Under the pieces are notes generated by a model. The model was not told the DNA's origin, made no database searches, and was given only the letters and a program-made list of their open reading frames with translations. From an uncultured Arenicella sp. (lineage in GTDB: Bacteria > Pseudomonadota > Gammaproteobacteria > Arenicellales > Arenicellaceae), in assembly GCA_937989675.1 (NCBI GenBank), contig CALKRK010000163.1, positions 1 through 43,934 on the forward strand: DNA of 43,934 nt. The letters run 5' to 3'. How positions within the stretch are numbered: the stretch's first letter is position 1; the number at the start of each line of letters is the position of its first letter. The position numbers were made by a program, and so were the translations under genes. This document shows positions 26,029-33,618 of this stretch, in pieces.

Positions 26029-27855
26029 CTACTGCGCTTGGACTCCGTCTGGATAATCTTGCAGATTGTTGTACCAAGTCGCTTTGAGAACAAGAGTGGT
26101 AACAACGACACAGGCAATGGACAATCCGAAACCGGACCAGTGCTTCAACACTAAAAATATCGGCATCAACGTCAAGCTCATCTGCCAAATCAAACCGACC
26201 AACACATTAAGCACATCTCGTTTGAAATATTCATTTGCTTTAGCGTTGGGGTCGTCTATCTGGAGTTCTTTCAACACAGGCTGCCATAAACCCCATGGGC
26301 GAGTTTTACGATAAAACTCTTTTAGGACCGCCATATCGTCAGGCTTAGTCATTATAGAACCAAGAACACAGGAAATTAGACAGATGAGGAATAGTAGAGG
26401 AAATGCGTTTAATGCTGAAAAATCGGTAAATGCGAGTGGTACTGCCGCTAAGATTCCGGCCAGCATTCCACAAAAGTAACCGACGCCATTAAAACGCCAC
26501 CAATACCACTTAAGAAGGTTCGAGGCGGTATAACCTCCGTAAAGTGCGCTAACGATCCACAAAATTATTTTGTTTAGTGAAGGCACAAAAAGACCAATAG
26601 CAGTTCCCAATACAATAAAAACAACCGTAACCAAGTAGCTCAAGCGCACATAGGTTATCGGTTTTGCATCGCTATTGATAAATCGCTTATAAATGTCATT
26701 GACTACATAAGCAGGCGCCGCATTCGCGGTCGCTGCAAATGTAGACATGTAGGCCGCGAGCAATCCGGCAAGCAACAAACCCAGCAACCCTTGGGGGATA
26801 AAATCTCTGATAACAAAAGGAAGAATTTGTTCGAAATCCACTTCTTCACCCATCTCGCGCAGCTCATCCATATAGAAAGCTAACGCTAAAATGGTTAAAC
26901 CTGCGATCAACATATAGCGTGGAAAAAGCATCACGACATTAACGATTGCGCTCACTTTAGCCGCTTCTTTAGGAGACTTCGCCGACAGTATGCGCTGCAT
27001 ATCGTAATTCGGTGCAGGGCCAGCTAAGCTCTGCAAGATACCCTTAAACAAAACTAGCATGATAAAAATTGAAAATAAGTCGTACCCATCTTCAGCGATC
27101 TTTTGATTGGCAGCCGATAGTTGAGTTGACCAGTCAATATTTAGAGCCCATCCGAAGAGCAAGGTTGACCATCCCTCCGGTACAACCGCGTATATCATCT
27201 CTGGGCTTACGCTCACCATAGCGATGACACCCACCAAAATACAAGCAACCGTCATAACAAAGAACTGCAATACTTCCGTTAGAACCACTGAATACATACC
27301 GCCCTTCACCACGTAAATACTCGTTATGAAGGTAAAAATAAGCCCGTAATAAACCTCGTTCCAATACGGGTCAGCAGTCAGTTGCCAGGGAAAGAAACCC
27401 GACGCGAATTTGCCAATACCAATAAAACTGTAGGCTAAAAAGCCCAAAACTGATAAGAGAGCAAACGCAACGACAATTAAGTGTGATAATGTCGCACCGG
27501 TGTTGTCACCAAATCGAAAGCGTATCCACTCAGCGCCCGTCATAACGCCTGAACGTCGCAACCAAATCGACAGAAAAACCATCAAAAATATTTGGTTAAA
27601 CGCTGGCCACAACCATGGAATGAATACACTCTTCAGTCCATAAATAAATAACAAGTAGACCATCCACATGGTCCCACTAATATCAAACATCCCCGACGCA
27701 TTAGACAACCCTAACGTCCACCACGGCAGCTTGTTACCACCAAGAAAGTAATCCTGAATACTCGCCGAGGCTAGTTTTGAAATCCAAATACCGGCACTTA
27801 GCATGACGATTATGTAGATCACAATAATTGTTAAATCTAAAGTAGAAAGCAGCAT
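26029..27855 (-). CDS. sodium:solute symporter (SSS family), probable mannobiose transporter
   Basis: 608 residues with about 13-14 hydrophobic segments. The N terminus DLTIIVIYIIVMLSAGIWIS and DYFLGGNKLPWWTLGLSNAS is typical of SSS transporters, and AAYMSTFAATANAAPAYVVN in helix 8 has the Ser/Thr-rich segment associated with sodium binding. Family members import sugars, amino acids or nucleosides with sodium. It is the first gene of the operon with GH130, 2-epimerase, GH5, LacI and GH5, so mannobiose or mannosyl-oligosaccharide is the likely substrate. The ATG has only a weak AAAAAG upstream. A leader of about 250 bases with an operator and a five-codon mini-ORF precedes it. Confidence 0.88.
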   Translation of the reverse strand: MLLSTLDLTIIVIYIIVMLSAGIWISKLASASIQDYFLGGNKLPWWTLGLSNASGMFDISGTMWMVYLLFIYGLKSVFIPWLWPAFNQIFLMVFLSIWLRRSGVMTGAEWIRFRFGDNTGATLSHLIVVAFALLSVLGFLAYSFIGIGKFASGFFPWQLTADPYWNEVYYGLIFTFITSIYVVKGGMYSVVLTEVLQFFVMTVACILVGVIAMVSVSPEMIYAVVPEGWSTLLFGWALNIDWSTQLSAANQKIAEDGYDLFSIFIMLVLFKGILQSLAGPAPNYDMQRILSAKSPKEAAKVSAIVNVVMLFPRYMLIAGLTILALAFYMDELREMGEEVDFEQILPFVIRDFIPQGLLGLLLAGLLAAYMSTFAATANAAPAYVVNDIYKRFINSDAKPITYVRLSYLVTVVFIVLGTAIGLFVPSLNKIILWIVSALYGGYTASNLLKWYWWRFNGVGYFCGMLAGILAAVPLAFTDFSALNAFPLLFLICLISCVLGSIMTKPDDMAVLKEFYRKTRPWGLWQPVLKELQIDDPNAKANEYFKRDVLNVLVGLIWQMSLTLMPIFLVLKHWSGFGLSIACVVVTTLVLKATWYNNLQDYPDGVQAQ

Positions 27856-27983
27856 ATCTTTTTATCGTTGTTATATGAGCACCGCAATAGCACTCATGTA
27901 CTTTAGAGCCATTTAACAAATTAGGTGTAAAGGCCACAAAAGGGCCAATAGCCATACTTGTTTAGACACTTAGCCAGCTTCTT

Positions 27984-28015
27984 CTAACTGAAGCTCAGCA
28001 TCTTAGGCACCTCCT
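27984..28015 (-). promoter_or_regulatory. leader mini-ORF with perfect Shine-Dalgarno sequence
   Basis: On the minus strand AGGAGGT (28015-28009) is followed after seven bases by ATG (28001-27999) and a five-codon frame, MLSFS, ending in TAG (27986-27984). This is the best ribosome-binding sequence near the operon, yet the symporter ATG 130 bases downstream has almost none. It could be a regulatory leader peptide or a relic of a lost gene. Confidence 0.4.
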
Positions 28016-28105
28016 ATTTGATAGAACCTCCAGACATAGAAGTCAGTCCAATCACCCTTCCCGATGAGCCTGAAACGACTTCAAATCTATATATTCCAAC
28101 CATAT

Positions 28106-28119
28106 TGTAACCGGTTACA
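28106..28119. promoter_or_regulatory. LacI-type operator 1 (symporter operon)
   Basis: TGTAACCGGTTACA is a perfect 14-bp palindrome with the CG centre typical of LacI/GalR-family sites. It lies about 250 bases upstream of the symporter ATG and 26 bases downstream of the second AGE gene's stop, in the only gap that can hold the operon promoter. Identical copies occur at 29356 and 32910. Confidence 0.8.
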
Positions 28120-28144
28120 TAAAATACTTCAAAAATTAACTTCT

Positions 28145-29320
28145 CTAAGTTTCATTATTAATTGCCAATCTATTACGCAACCGTGAGGCTTCCAGAGCAG
28201 CAACAACGATATGATACATAGTGCTCGCTGGCATACTGCTTGATATCACCTCATCGTTCTTGCCCAGGTGATCAATATACATACCGGGCTCACGTGCTTT
28301 GAAATAACAACGCATCAAGGTATCTATACATTTCTGAGCCTTTGCCAGCGCTTCTTCATACCCTAATGACACCATAGAGCAATGCGCTTTGATTGCTTCA
28401 GTCATCGGCCAGCAGCGCTTGGTTTCGAGGCGAACACCAGAGATTAGATTAACCGAATCACAAATCAAGTCACCGGCATTTGGCGTTAGACTTTCAGCCC
28501 GGTTATAGACATCTCTAATAATACAGGAAATATCACGATCACTTAGTAGCTGAAATTTTATCAAAAGCCACACCCATTCGTACATGTGCCCAGGCTCTGT
28601 TACCACTAACTCTCTGTCGCATGGAACGCTCCAGTCCTCATCGAAATATTCAAGCAAAGCTCCATATTCAGGACTAAAGAAAACAGATTCAAACAAACTG
28701 TAAATATGCTCTGATCTCAATAACCATGAAGAGTCATTAGAAATTTCATAAAGTGAAAGAAACGCTTCAAATAGGTGCATATGAGGATTTTGACGCCTGC
28801 ATCCGTAATCAAAATTCCCCTCGACCCAACCACCATATTTTGATTTATAAGCTTCATCGATGTATTCAGCAAGCGCATACGCGTGACTAAGCTTCTCTTC
28901 ACTCTCAGTCACTTTATACAACCAACCGTTGGCAAGAATATGAAAGGCGTAGTCGTATACATCTTCTTTTGAATCCAACACTTCGTGATTCGAGTTCATT
29001 AACTGCGAATAGTGAATACCATCTCTTCGGGCAAGGCAAAAATTCCATAAATCGTTAGCGATACCTTCACCTTGGTCAAACCACCCCGCATCCTTCATAT
29101 ATGAGAAGGCAAATATTTGGCGAGATTGAACTCTCATTCTCACATTGACACTTGTATCGGGGGTGCCGTTTGCAGAAAGCTGCTCGACATGACCACCAGT
29201 ATTCGAACAAACACCTAAAGAAGCCCACAAAGGCAGCGCATGAAGCTTAACCCAATTCTCGAGACGCTCAGAGGACTCTGAAAACGCAACGACTATTTCA
29301 TTTTGTTGTTTTTTTTGCAC
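28145..29320 (-). CDS. AGE-family sugar isomerase/epimerase, probable mannose isomerase
   Basis: 391 residues from a GTG at 29320 with AAGGG six bases upstream. An alpha/alpha-barrel of the AGE superfamily, more like mannose isomerase/YihS enzymes than the cellobiose epimerase next door: TGGHVEQLS, VRMRVQSRQIFAFSYMKDAG, NPHMHLFEAFLSLYE, TEPGHMYEWVWLL and PASTMYHIVVAALEASR. The His in these segments are the expected active-site residues. It should convert free mannose to fructose (or epimerise mannose and glucose) in the cytoplasm, feeding mannose released by the glycosidases into glycolysis. It is its own transcription unit: a LacI-type operator within a 78-bp palindrome lies directly upstream and contains its ribosome-binding site. 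The exact reaction is inference. Confidence 0.82.
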   Translation of the reverse strand: MQKKQQNEIVVAFSESSERLENWVKLHALPLWASLGVCSNTGGHVEQLSANGTPDTSVNVRMRVQSRQIFAFSYMKDAGWFDQGEGIANDLWNFCLARRDGIHYSQLMNSNHEVLDSKEDVYDYAFHILANGWLYKVTESEEKLSHAYALAEYIDEAYKSKYGGWVEGNFDYGCRRQNPHMHLFEAFLSLYEISNDSSWLLRSEHIYSLFESVFFSPEYGALLEYFDEDWSVPCDRELVVTEPGHMYEWVWLLIKFQLLSDRDISCIIRDVYNRAESLTPNAGDLICDSVNLISGVRLETKRCWPMTEAIKAHCSMVSLGYEEALAKAQKCIDTLMRCYFKAREPGMYIDHLGKNDEVISSSMPASTMYHIVVAALEASRLRNRLAINNET

Positions 29321-29323
29321 GAA

Positions 29324-29401
29324 TGGCCCTTATTTCTATTTAATTCATGTCATAATGTAACCGGTTACATTATGACATAAATTAAATAGAAATAAGGGCC
29401 A
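29324..29401. repeat. 78-bp near-perfect palindrome over promoter and RBS
   Basis: The 39-base arms (29324-29362 and 29363-29401) are reverse complements with one mismatch (C at 29346 against A at 29379). The centre is the LacI-type operator. The left arm holds the AAGGG ribosome-binding site of the AGE gene (29331-29327, minus strand); the right arm repeats the same AAGGG on the plus strand (29394-29398) with no start codon after it. It looks like an inverted duplication of a whole operator-promoter-RBS unit. As RNA or single-stranded DNA it would fold into a very stable stem. Confidence 0.92.
29356..29369. promoter_or_regulatory. LacI-type operator 2 (AGE gene and possible divergent RNA)
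   Basis: TGTAACCGGTTACA forms the exact centre of the 78-bp palindrome, 36 bases upstream of the AGE gene's GTG start. By symmetry it would control transcription in both directions. It is identical to the sites at 28106 and 32910. Confidence 0.8.
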
Positions 29402-29600
29402 GTTTTAGAAAATAAATCAAGCGTTTCAACACAATAGCTACGTCAAGTTCAAACGAGTTAAAATTTGTATGTTCGATCTTTTATGGAAAAACACATACAA
29501 CAACTGAGCTGAAGCTCAGAACTAGTCGCTTATAAGGGTTAACTCCTTCTCCCCCGGGCGACCTTTAGACCCATAGACAAATTGTCTATGGGTTTTTTTT
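29402..29600 (+). ncRNA. candidate small RNA between the palindrome and a plus-strand terminator
   Basis: No ORF of any length with a ribosome-binding site lies here, yet the stretch is bounded on the left by the mirrored promoter arm of the palindrome and on the right by a strong plus-strand terminator. It contains a hairpin CTGAGC-TGAA-GCTCAG (29504-29519). The 11 bases at 29509-29519 are complementary to the symporter mRNA leader at codons 2-5 of the mini-ORF (27988-27998). A transcript of about 200 nt controlled by the mannan repressor is inferred. It could also be the scar of a deleted divergent gene. Confidence 0.4.
29569..29600 (+). terminator. rho-independent terminator, plus strand, without an annotated gene
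   Basis: Arms ACCCATAGACAA (29569-29580) and TTGTCTATGGGT (29582-29593) form a stem; with a five-base loop the stem is ten pairs. Eight T end the unit at 29600. On the minus strand no T run follows the stem, so it works only for plus-strand transcription, for which no protein gene exists here. Confidence 0.85.
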
Positions 29601-29614
29601 CCCCTACAGATCAC

Positions 29615-29639
29615 AAAAAGGGGCGACTAACGTCGCCCC
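29615..29639 (-). terminator. rho-independent terminator of the TonB-dependent receptor gene
   Basis: On the minus strand GGGGCGAC (29639-29632), a four-base loop and GTCGCCCC (29627-29620) form a GC-rich eight-pair stem followed by five T (29619-29615). It lies 27 bases past the receptor stop. It stands back to back with the plus-strand terminator ending at 29600. Confidence 0.88.
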
Positions 29640-29665
29640 CTCTCATCAGATCTAGTACTTATCAA

Positions 29666-32600
29666 CTAAAACTTACCTCTAAGACCAACTCGGAAGCTAC
29701 GACCTAATTCTTGGAAATTTAGCTTTCTTTCCTCAATAGTAGTATAGGATTCCAAGCTTTCCTCTGTCAGATTAATACCATCAAACGTCAACTCAACATT
29801 GTCGTTAACATTATAAGAAACAGAAAAATCAAGAGTACCGAAGTCCTTTATAAACTCGGGATTATTACCAAAACCATTTGCTCTAAAAAGACGTTCGTCT
29901 CGGAAGTTATAAGCTATTCTTGAAGAGAATTTTTCATTCTCATAAAAGAAAATTGCGTTATAGCTGTTCTCAGAAAGCTCAGGCAATTGGAAACCAGATG
30001 GTGTTTCACTATCAGCGTATGTGTAGTTAAACAACAAACCGAAACCCGGCGTTGGCAATACCTTATCTAATGAAGTTTGGAAGGTAAACTCAAGCCCCTG
30101 TACCTCAGCACTGTCGTTTACCGGCGAAATAACAGTAAATGGCGTGAGGTTACCGAAACCATCGTTCAAATCCTGAGTATCAATCTCGGTTGTGATAAAT
30201 GTATCAATATCCTTGTAGAAGGCGGCTAATGCAACTAGACCATAGCCATCACCCAAATACTTCTCAAATGACAAGTCAACCTGAGTTGCACGAAACGGAT
30301 CTAAACCGGGATCACCAGCAACCGCCGTTCGGTCTACCAAGCTACGAATAAACAAGCCCGGCGCCAAATTGGTAAGGTCCGGTCTTGAAATAACCCGTGC
30401 AGCACCAAAGCGAACAACTGTATCATCATTGACATTATATCGTACATTCAAGCTTGGCAGGATATCCCAATAGTCATCGGATACAGTAATACGGTCATAC
30501 CGATCAAAAATCTGACTAAACAAGAACTGCTGCTGCGCACCAGCCGCTACACGAAACGCAGAACTTCGAGTTTTAGTGTTAACCGCTCTGATACCAAAAT
30601 TACCAGTAAATGCACTGTCGGCACCGCCAAAGTTCAATTTACCATACACAGAAAAAACGTCTTCTTCGATATCGTAATCATTTACTGGATCGGATTCAGG
30701 GCGAATACCCCAAATTCTTTGCAAGTTACCAATTGGGTCACCCGCATAAGCGGTTGGATCACCACTCAAAAAATTGCGAACGAAATCTCCATTTTGACTT
30801 GAAAACAAACCATCAGCAACAGAAATAGAGTCAGCGATAAGGCCAGTCACAGCGAATTGAGTCGCGGTTGAATCCTGAAGCTCTCGGAATGGGTCAACAC
30901 CAAGACGATCAGCAGTCAGGAAGGTTCCACCAAACTCATTAATACAACGATTTAGGTCGGTTACATTTTGAAAGTTTGAATCCTGAGCTCGCTGATTACA
31001 GGCGGCTTCGAAGTTTTGACCAACTCCCCTTTCAACACGGCGACTATTCTCACGCGCAGAGAAACGTGTACCGAACTCAAATTTGTTAAAAGTACCTTCG
31101 CCTAGATCGTAATCAAAATCCAACGATAGATTTGCATCTTCTGTGGTAAAGACATCATCAAACAAAGACACGAACGACAGGATAAAGTTATCTCGATCTA
31201 GCACGTCATACTGCGTGACGAGGTCACCAATAGCGCCACTACTAATATCGTAGTACCAGCCACCAGCTGGCCTTGCCGCGGGACGATTACCATCGGCGTC
31301 GGGAGTGCGAAAACCGCCATTAAACGCGCCATTAGTGTTACCGCTACCAGACCTCAACTCTTGCTGCAAAAACAAGCTATCGAAGGTATTTTCACCATAA
31401 CTGAGATTGATATTCGCATTTAAACGATCACTAATTTGCCAATTAGTATTAAGACGCAAGTTCAAAGTTTCGGCGTCGCGAAAGCCAACTACACCGGCAT
31501 TGCGCTGAGGGAAACCACTGTTAGAGAACTGCTCATGTGGCCGCCAACCTCCACGCAGCAGTGAGAAATTTTGAGACACAAGCGGGTCTAATTGATTGCC
31601 AGCAGAATTAACAATTTGTGCCGGGTCGAAATAGACTTCATCTTGAAACTGCCCTTCTGTTGACAAACGTAATTCATTCGCTGCGTTAGTTTCTTCAAAT
31701 GCGGTATAAAGAGCATCTAACGTGACCTCGACATTGTCGCTTGGTCGCCATTGGAAGGAGCCATTTAAGCCGGCCGTTTCACGCTCAACTTCAACACGCC
31801 GCGCCTCAACTTGACGAGGGGCTTGAACCTCTCCCACTTCAGAACCGTTATTAAAGAACAAGGTTGGATCAAAGCTCGAAGGGGAAGACCAACAAAATGG
31901 GTTACAGTCATCAGGATTCGGTGTCGAACCAGTTTGATTAGGATTAAATGGGTTACCTGGTGTAAAAACATTAAGTCGAACATCATCCCAATCTAGCCAG
32001 TTGATATTATCAAAACGCGAGTTAGTCTCGTCGTAAGTAGCGTTAATATAGTAAGCAAAAGCGTCGCTTTTATTCTCACCAAACAGCACCGAGACACTCG
32101 GGTCTGTTGACGACGCTAAGTCGTCGTAGTTCGCTTCGACAGATAGCGCCAAGGTGCGCTCGTCCAAATCAAAAGGCTTGCGCGTTTTGATATTAACTGA
32201 GCCGCCAATACCACCCTCAATGTCATCCGCACTAGGCGTTTTAATGACGTCAAAACCAGCAAACAATTCAGATGGAATATCCTCTAGAGCCACATTGCGA
32301 CGTACGGCATTACGCGCGCTTTGCTGTGATGGTGTCCCAACAAATGTAGTTCCGTTTAACGAAACGAACACTTGAGATAAGCCACGCAATTGAATTTCAG
32401 ATCCAACTCCACCGCGTTGAGTAATTTGCACACCTGGCACCCGTTGAAGCGCTCGAGCTACATTGTCGTCTGGTAACTTACCAATATCCTCGGCCGAAAT
32501 CGAGTCTATAATTTGGTTTGAATTTCTTTTTATATCCAACGCATTTCGCAATGAACCGCGAATGCCATAGACGGTAATCTCTTCAAGCACTTCGGCCTCT

Positions 32601-32740
32601 ACACCGACATCTACACTTGTTGTTTCTTCGGTAGTTTGAGCGAATACCGCCCCCGAAGTAGCACCAAGGCTAGCAAGCGCGATCCCTAGGGAAACAGCCT
32701 TCGCTATAGTTGTCCTCTCGAACCTTTTCAGCTTTCTCAT
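29666..32740 (-). CDS. TonB-dependent outer-membrane receptor, probable manno-oligosaccharide importer
   Basis: 1024 residues from the ATG at 32740; the frame opens at a TTG at 32758. A long signal peptide ends near GAVFAQ (about residue 35). The plug domain has EEITVYGIRGSLRNALDIKR, ISAEDIGKLPDDNVARALQR, VPGVQI and SEIQLRGLSQVFVSLNG (about 50-200). A 22-stranded barrel follows, with a C-terminal TonB-receptor box ending in ...VGLRGKF. This receptor style is common in marine gammaproteobacteria and Caulobacter-type bacteria for plant-glycan uptake. It has its own operator (32910-32923) and terminator, so it is a single-gene unit in the mannan regulon. There is no SusD-like partner, as expected outside Bacteroidota. 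The ligand is inferred from the neighbours. Confidence 0.93.
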   Translation of the reverse strand: MRKLKRFERTTIAKAVSLGIALASLGATSGAVFAQTTEETTSVDVGVEAEVLEEITVYGIRGSLRNALDIKRNSNQIIDSISAEDIGKLPDDNVARALQRVPGVQITQRGGVGSEIQLRGLSQVFVSLNGTTFVGTPSQQSARNAVRRNVALEDIPSELFAGFDVIKTPSADDIEGGIGGSVNIKTRKPFDLDERTLALSVEANYDDLASSTDPSVSVLFGENKSDAFAYYINATYDETNSRFDNINWLDWDDVRLNVFTPGNPFNPNQTGSTPNPDDCNPFCWSSPSSFDPTLFFNNGSEVGEVQAPRQVEARRVEVERETAGLNGSFQWRPSDNVEVTLDALYTAFEETNAANELRLSTEGQFQDEVYFDPAQIVNSAGNQLDPLVSQNFSLLRGGWRPHEQFSNSGFPQRNAGVVGFRDAETLNLRLNTNWQISDRLNANINLSYGENTFDSLFLQQELRSGSGNTNGAFNGGFRTPDADGNRPAARPAGGWYYDISSGAIGDLVTQYDVLDRDNFILSFVSLFDDVFTTEDANLSLDFDYDLGEGTFNKFEFGTRFSARENSRRVERGVGQNFEAACNQRAQDSNFQNVTDLNRCINEFGGTFLTADRLGVDPFRELQDSTATQFAVTGLIADSISVADGLFSSQNGDFVRNFLSGDPTAYAGDPIGNLQRIWGIRPESDPVNDYDIEEDVFSVYGKLNFGGADSAFTGNFGIRAVNTKTRSSAFRVAAGAQQQFLFSQIFDRYDRITVSDDYWDILPSLNVRYNVNDDTVVRFGAARVISRPDLTNLAPGLFIRSLVDRTAVAGDPGLDPFRATQVDLSFEKYLGDGYGLVALAAFYKDIDTFITTEIDTQDLNDGFGNLTPFTVISPVNDSAEVQGLEFTFQTSLDKVLPTPGFGLLFNYTYADSETPSGFQLPELSENSYNAIFFYENEKFSSRIAYNFRDERLFRANGFGNNPEFIKDFGTLDFSVSYNVNDNVELTFDGINLTEESLESYTTIEERKLNFQELGRSFRVGLRGKF

Positions 32741-32909
32741 TTTATCCACAATCCTCAATTATGTAAGTCGTCGCGACAAAATGCCCCTTTACAGTGGAGC
32801 TCTCTATATATTAATTGCTTGTCGAGACACGTCTTATAGTTAATTTCACCGGAAAAATCGTAGTCAATTTCTTAGGGATCTGACTTTAAATCATTTCGGC
32901 TTTCAATAA

Positions 32910-32923
32910 TGTAACCGGTTACA
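32910..32923. promoter_or_regulatory. LacI-type operator 3 (TonB-dependent receptor)
   Basis: TGTAACCGGTTACA, identical to the sites at 28106 and 29356, lies 170 bases upstream of the receptor ATG. A loose promoter match follows downstream on the minus strand (TTGACT at 32867-32862). The phosphomannomutase remnant on the other strand begins about 50 bases away, so the site may once have served a divergent pair. Confidence 0.78.
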
Positions 32924-32971
32924 CTATGTTTTACAAGTCCAGAAATATAAAACGGCAGCACTGCTATTTAG

Positions 32972-33545
32972 GCAAAACCTTACCCAGATCCAAGTCAGGC
33001 AAAAAACCTACAAGATCTAAGAAGAGTCGTTAGTGAACATAACGCGGATCTGGGCCTAGCATTTGATGGAGACTGAGACAGGCTAAGCATCATCACTGCA
33101 AACGGAAAAATTGTTTAGCCAGACCGTCAAATGATTCTGTTCGCCTGCGACATTCTGATTCGTAGTCCGAGATAATGCCGTTTAGGCTGGTGCTCGCTTA
33201 ATTGAACTATTATCCACATTTCCTGCCCCCCCTCAGCAAGTGCTCGAAAGCCTACCGAACAGCATCAATACGCCCGAGCTAAGAATAGAATTTAAAGAAG
33301 GTGATCATCACAAATTTATGGATAAGTTCAAAAAATTAGTTAGCTTTGATGACGCGACAATCAGTACAATAGATGACCTGCGCGCCGACTTTAAAGATGG
33401 TTTTGGCCTTATTCGCCTCTTGAACACCACCCCGATTTTAGTGCTACGGTTTGAAGCAAGCACTCAGGAAGTGCTTACTCGAATTCAAGCCATGTTTGCG
33501 AAGAGCATTCATAAGGTTGACCCGGAGCTATTACTGCCATTCTAG
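32972..33545 (+). pseudogene. decayed phosphomannomutase/phosphoglucomutase (AlgC/ManB type)
   Basis: Only the second half remains. The first frame reads PYPDPSQAKNLQDLRRVVSE and ADLGLAFDGD, then TGA at 33074-33076 where the family has Gly in the metal loop DGDGDR, then DRLSIITANGKIV, TAG (33116-33118) in place of the Trp, and PDRQMILFACDILIRS. A frameshift and a deletion of about 55-60 codons near 33165-33172 follow. The second frame resumes with DNAV, TAG (33183-33185) in place of Tyr, then AGARLIELL, LPNSINTPELRIEFKEGDHH and FGLIRLLNTTPILVLRFEA to the natural end. The last 101 codons form an open frame from a GTG at 33240 but should not be read as a gene. The intact enzyme would convert mannose-1-phosphate, the GH130 product, to mannose-6-phosphate. 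Confidence 0.93.
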
Positions 33546-33585
33546 ACGCCTAGTAATTCAGACTTCGAATAAGTAACTAGACAAG

Positions 33586-33618
33586 CTCATTTGAATAATT
33601 GTACACTATTCAAATGAG
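33586..33618. promoter_or_regulatory. 12-bp-arm inverted repeat over the umuD start
   Basis: CTCATTTGAATA (33586-33597) and TATTCAAATGAG (33607-33618) are exact reverse complements around a nine-base spacer that contains TGTACA. The right arm covers the probable ATG (33614). It is not the usual gammaproteobacterial LexA box (CTGT-N8-ACAG), so it may be a divergent SOS operator or a site for another repressor. As RNA it could hide the start codon. Confidence 0.6.

Noticed and set aside
33240-33545. 101-codon open frame from a GTG as a stand-alone gene
   Set aside because: It is the C-terminal end of the phosphomannomutase pseudogene; homologous sequence continues upstream through stops and a frameshift.
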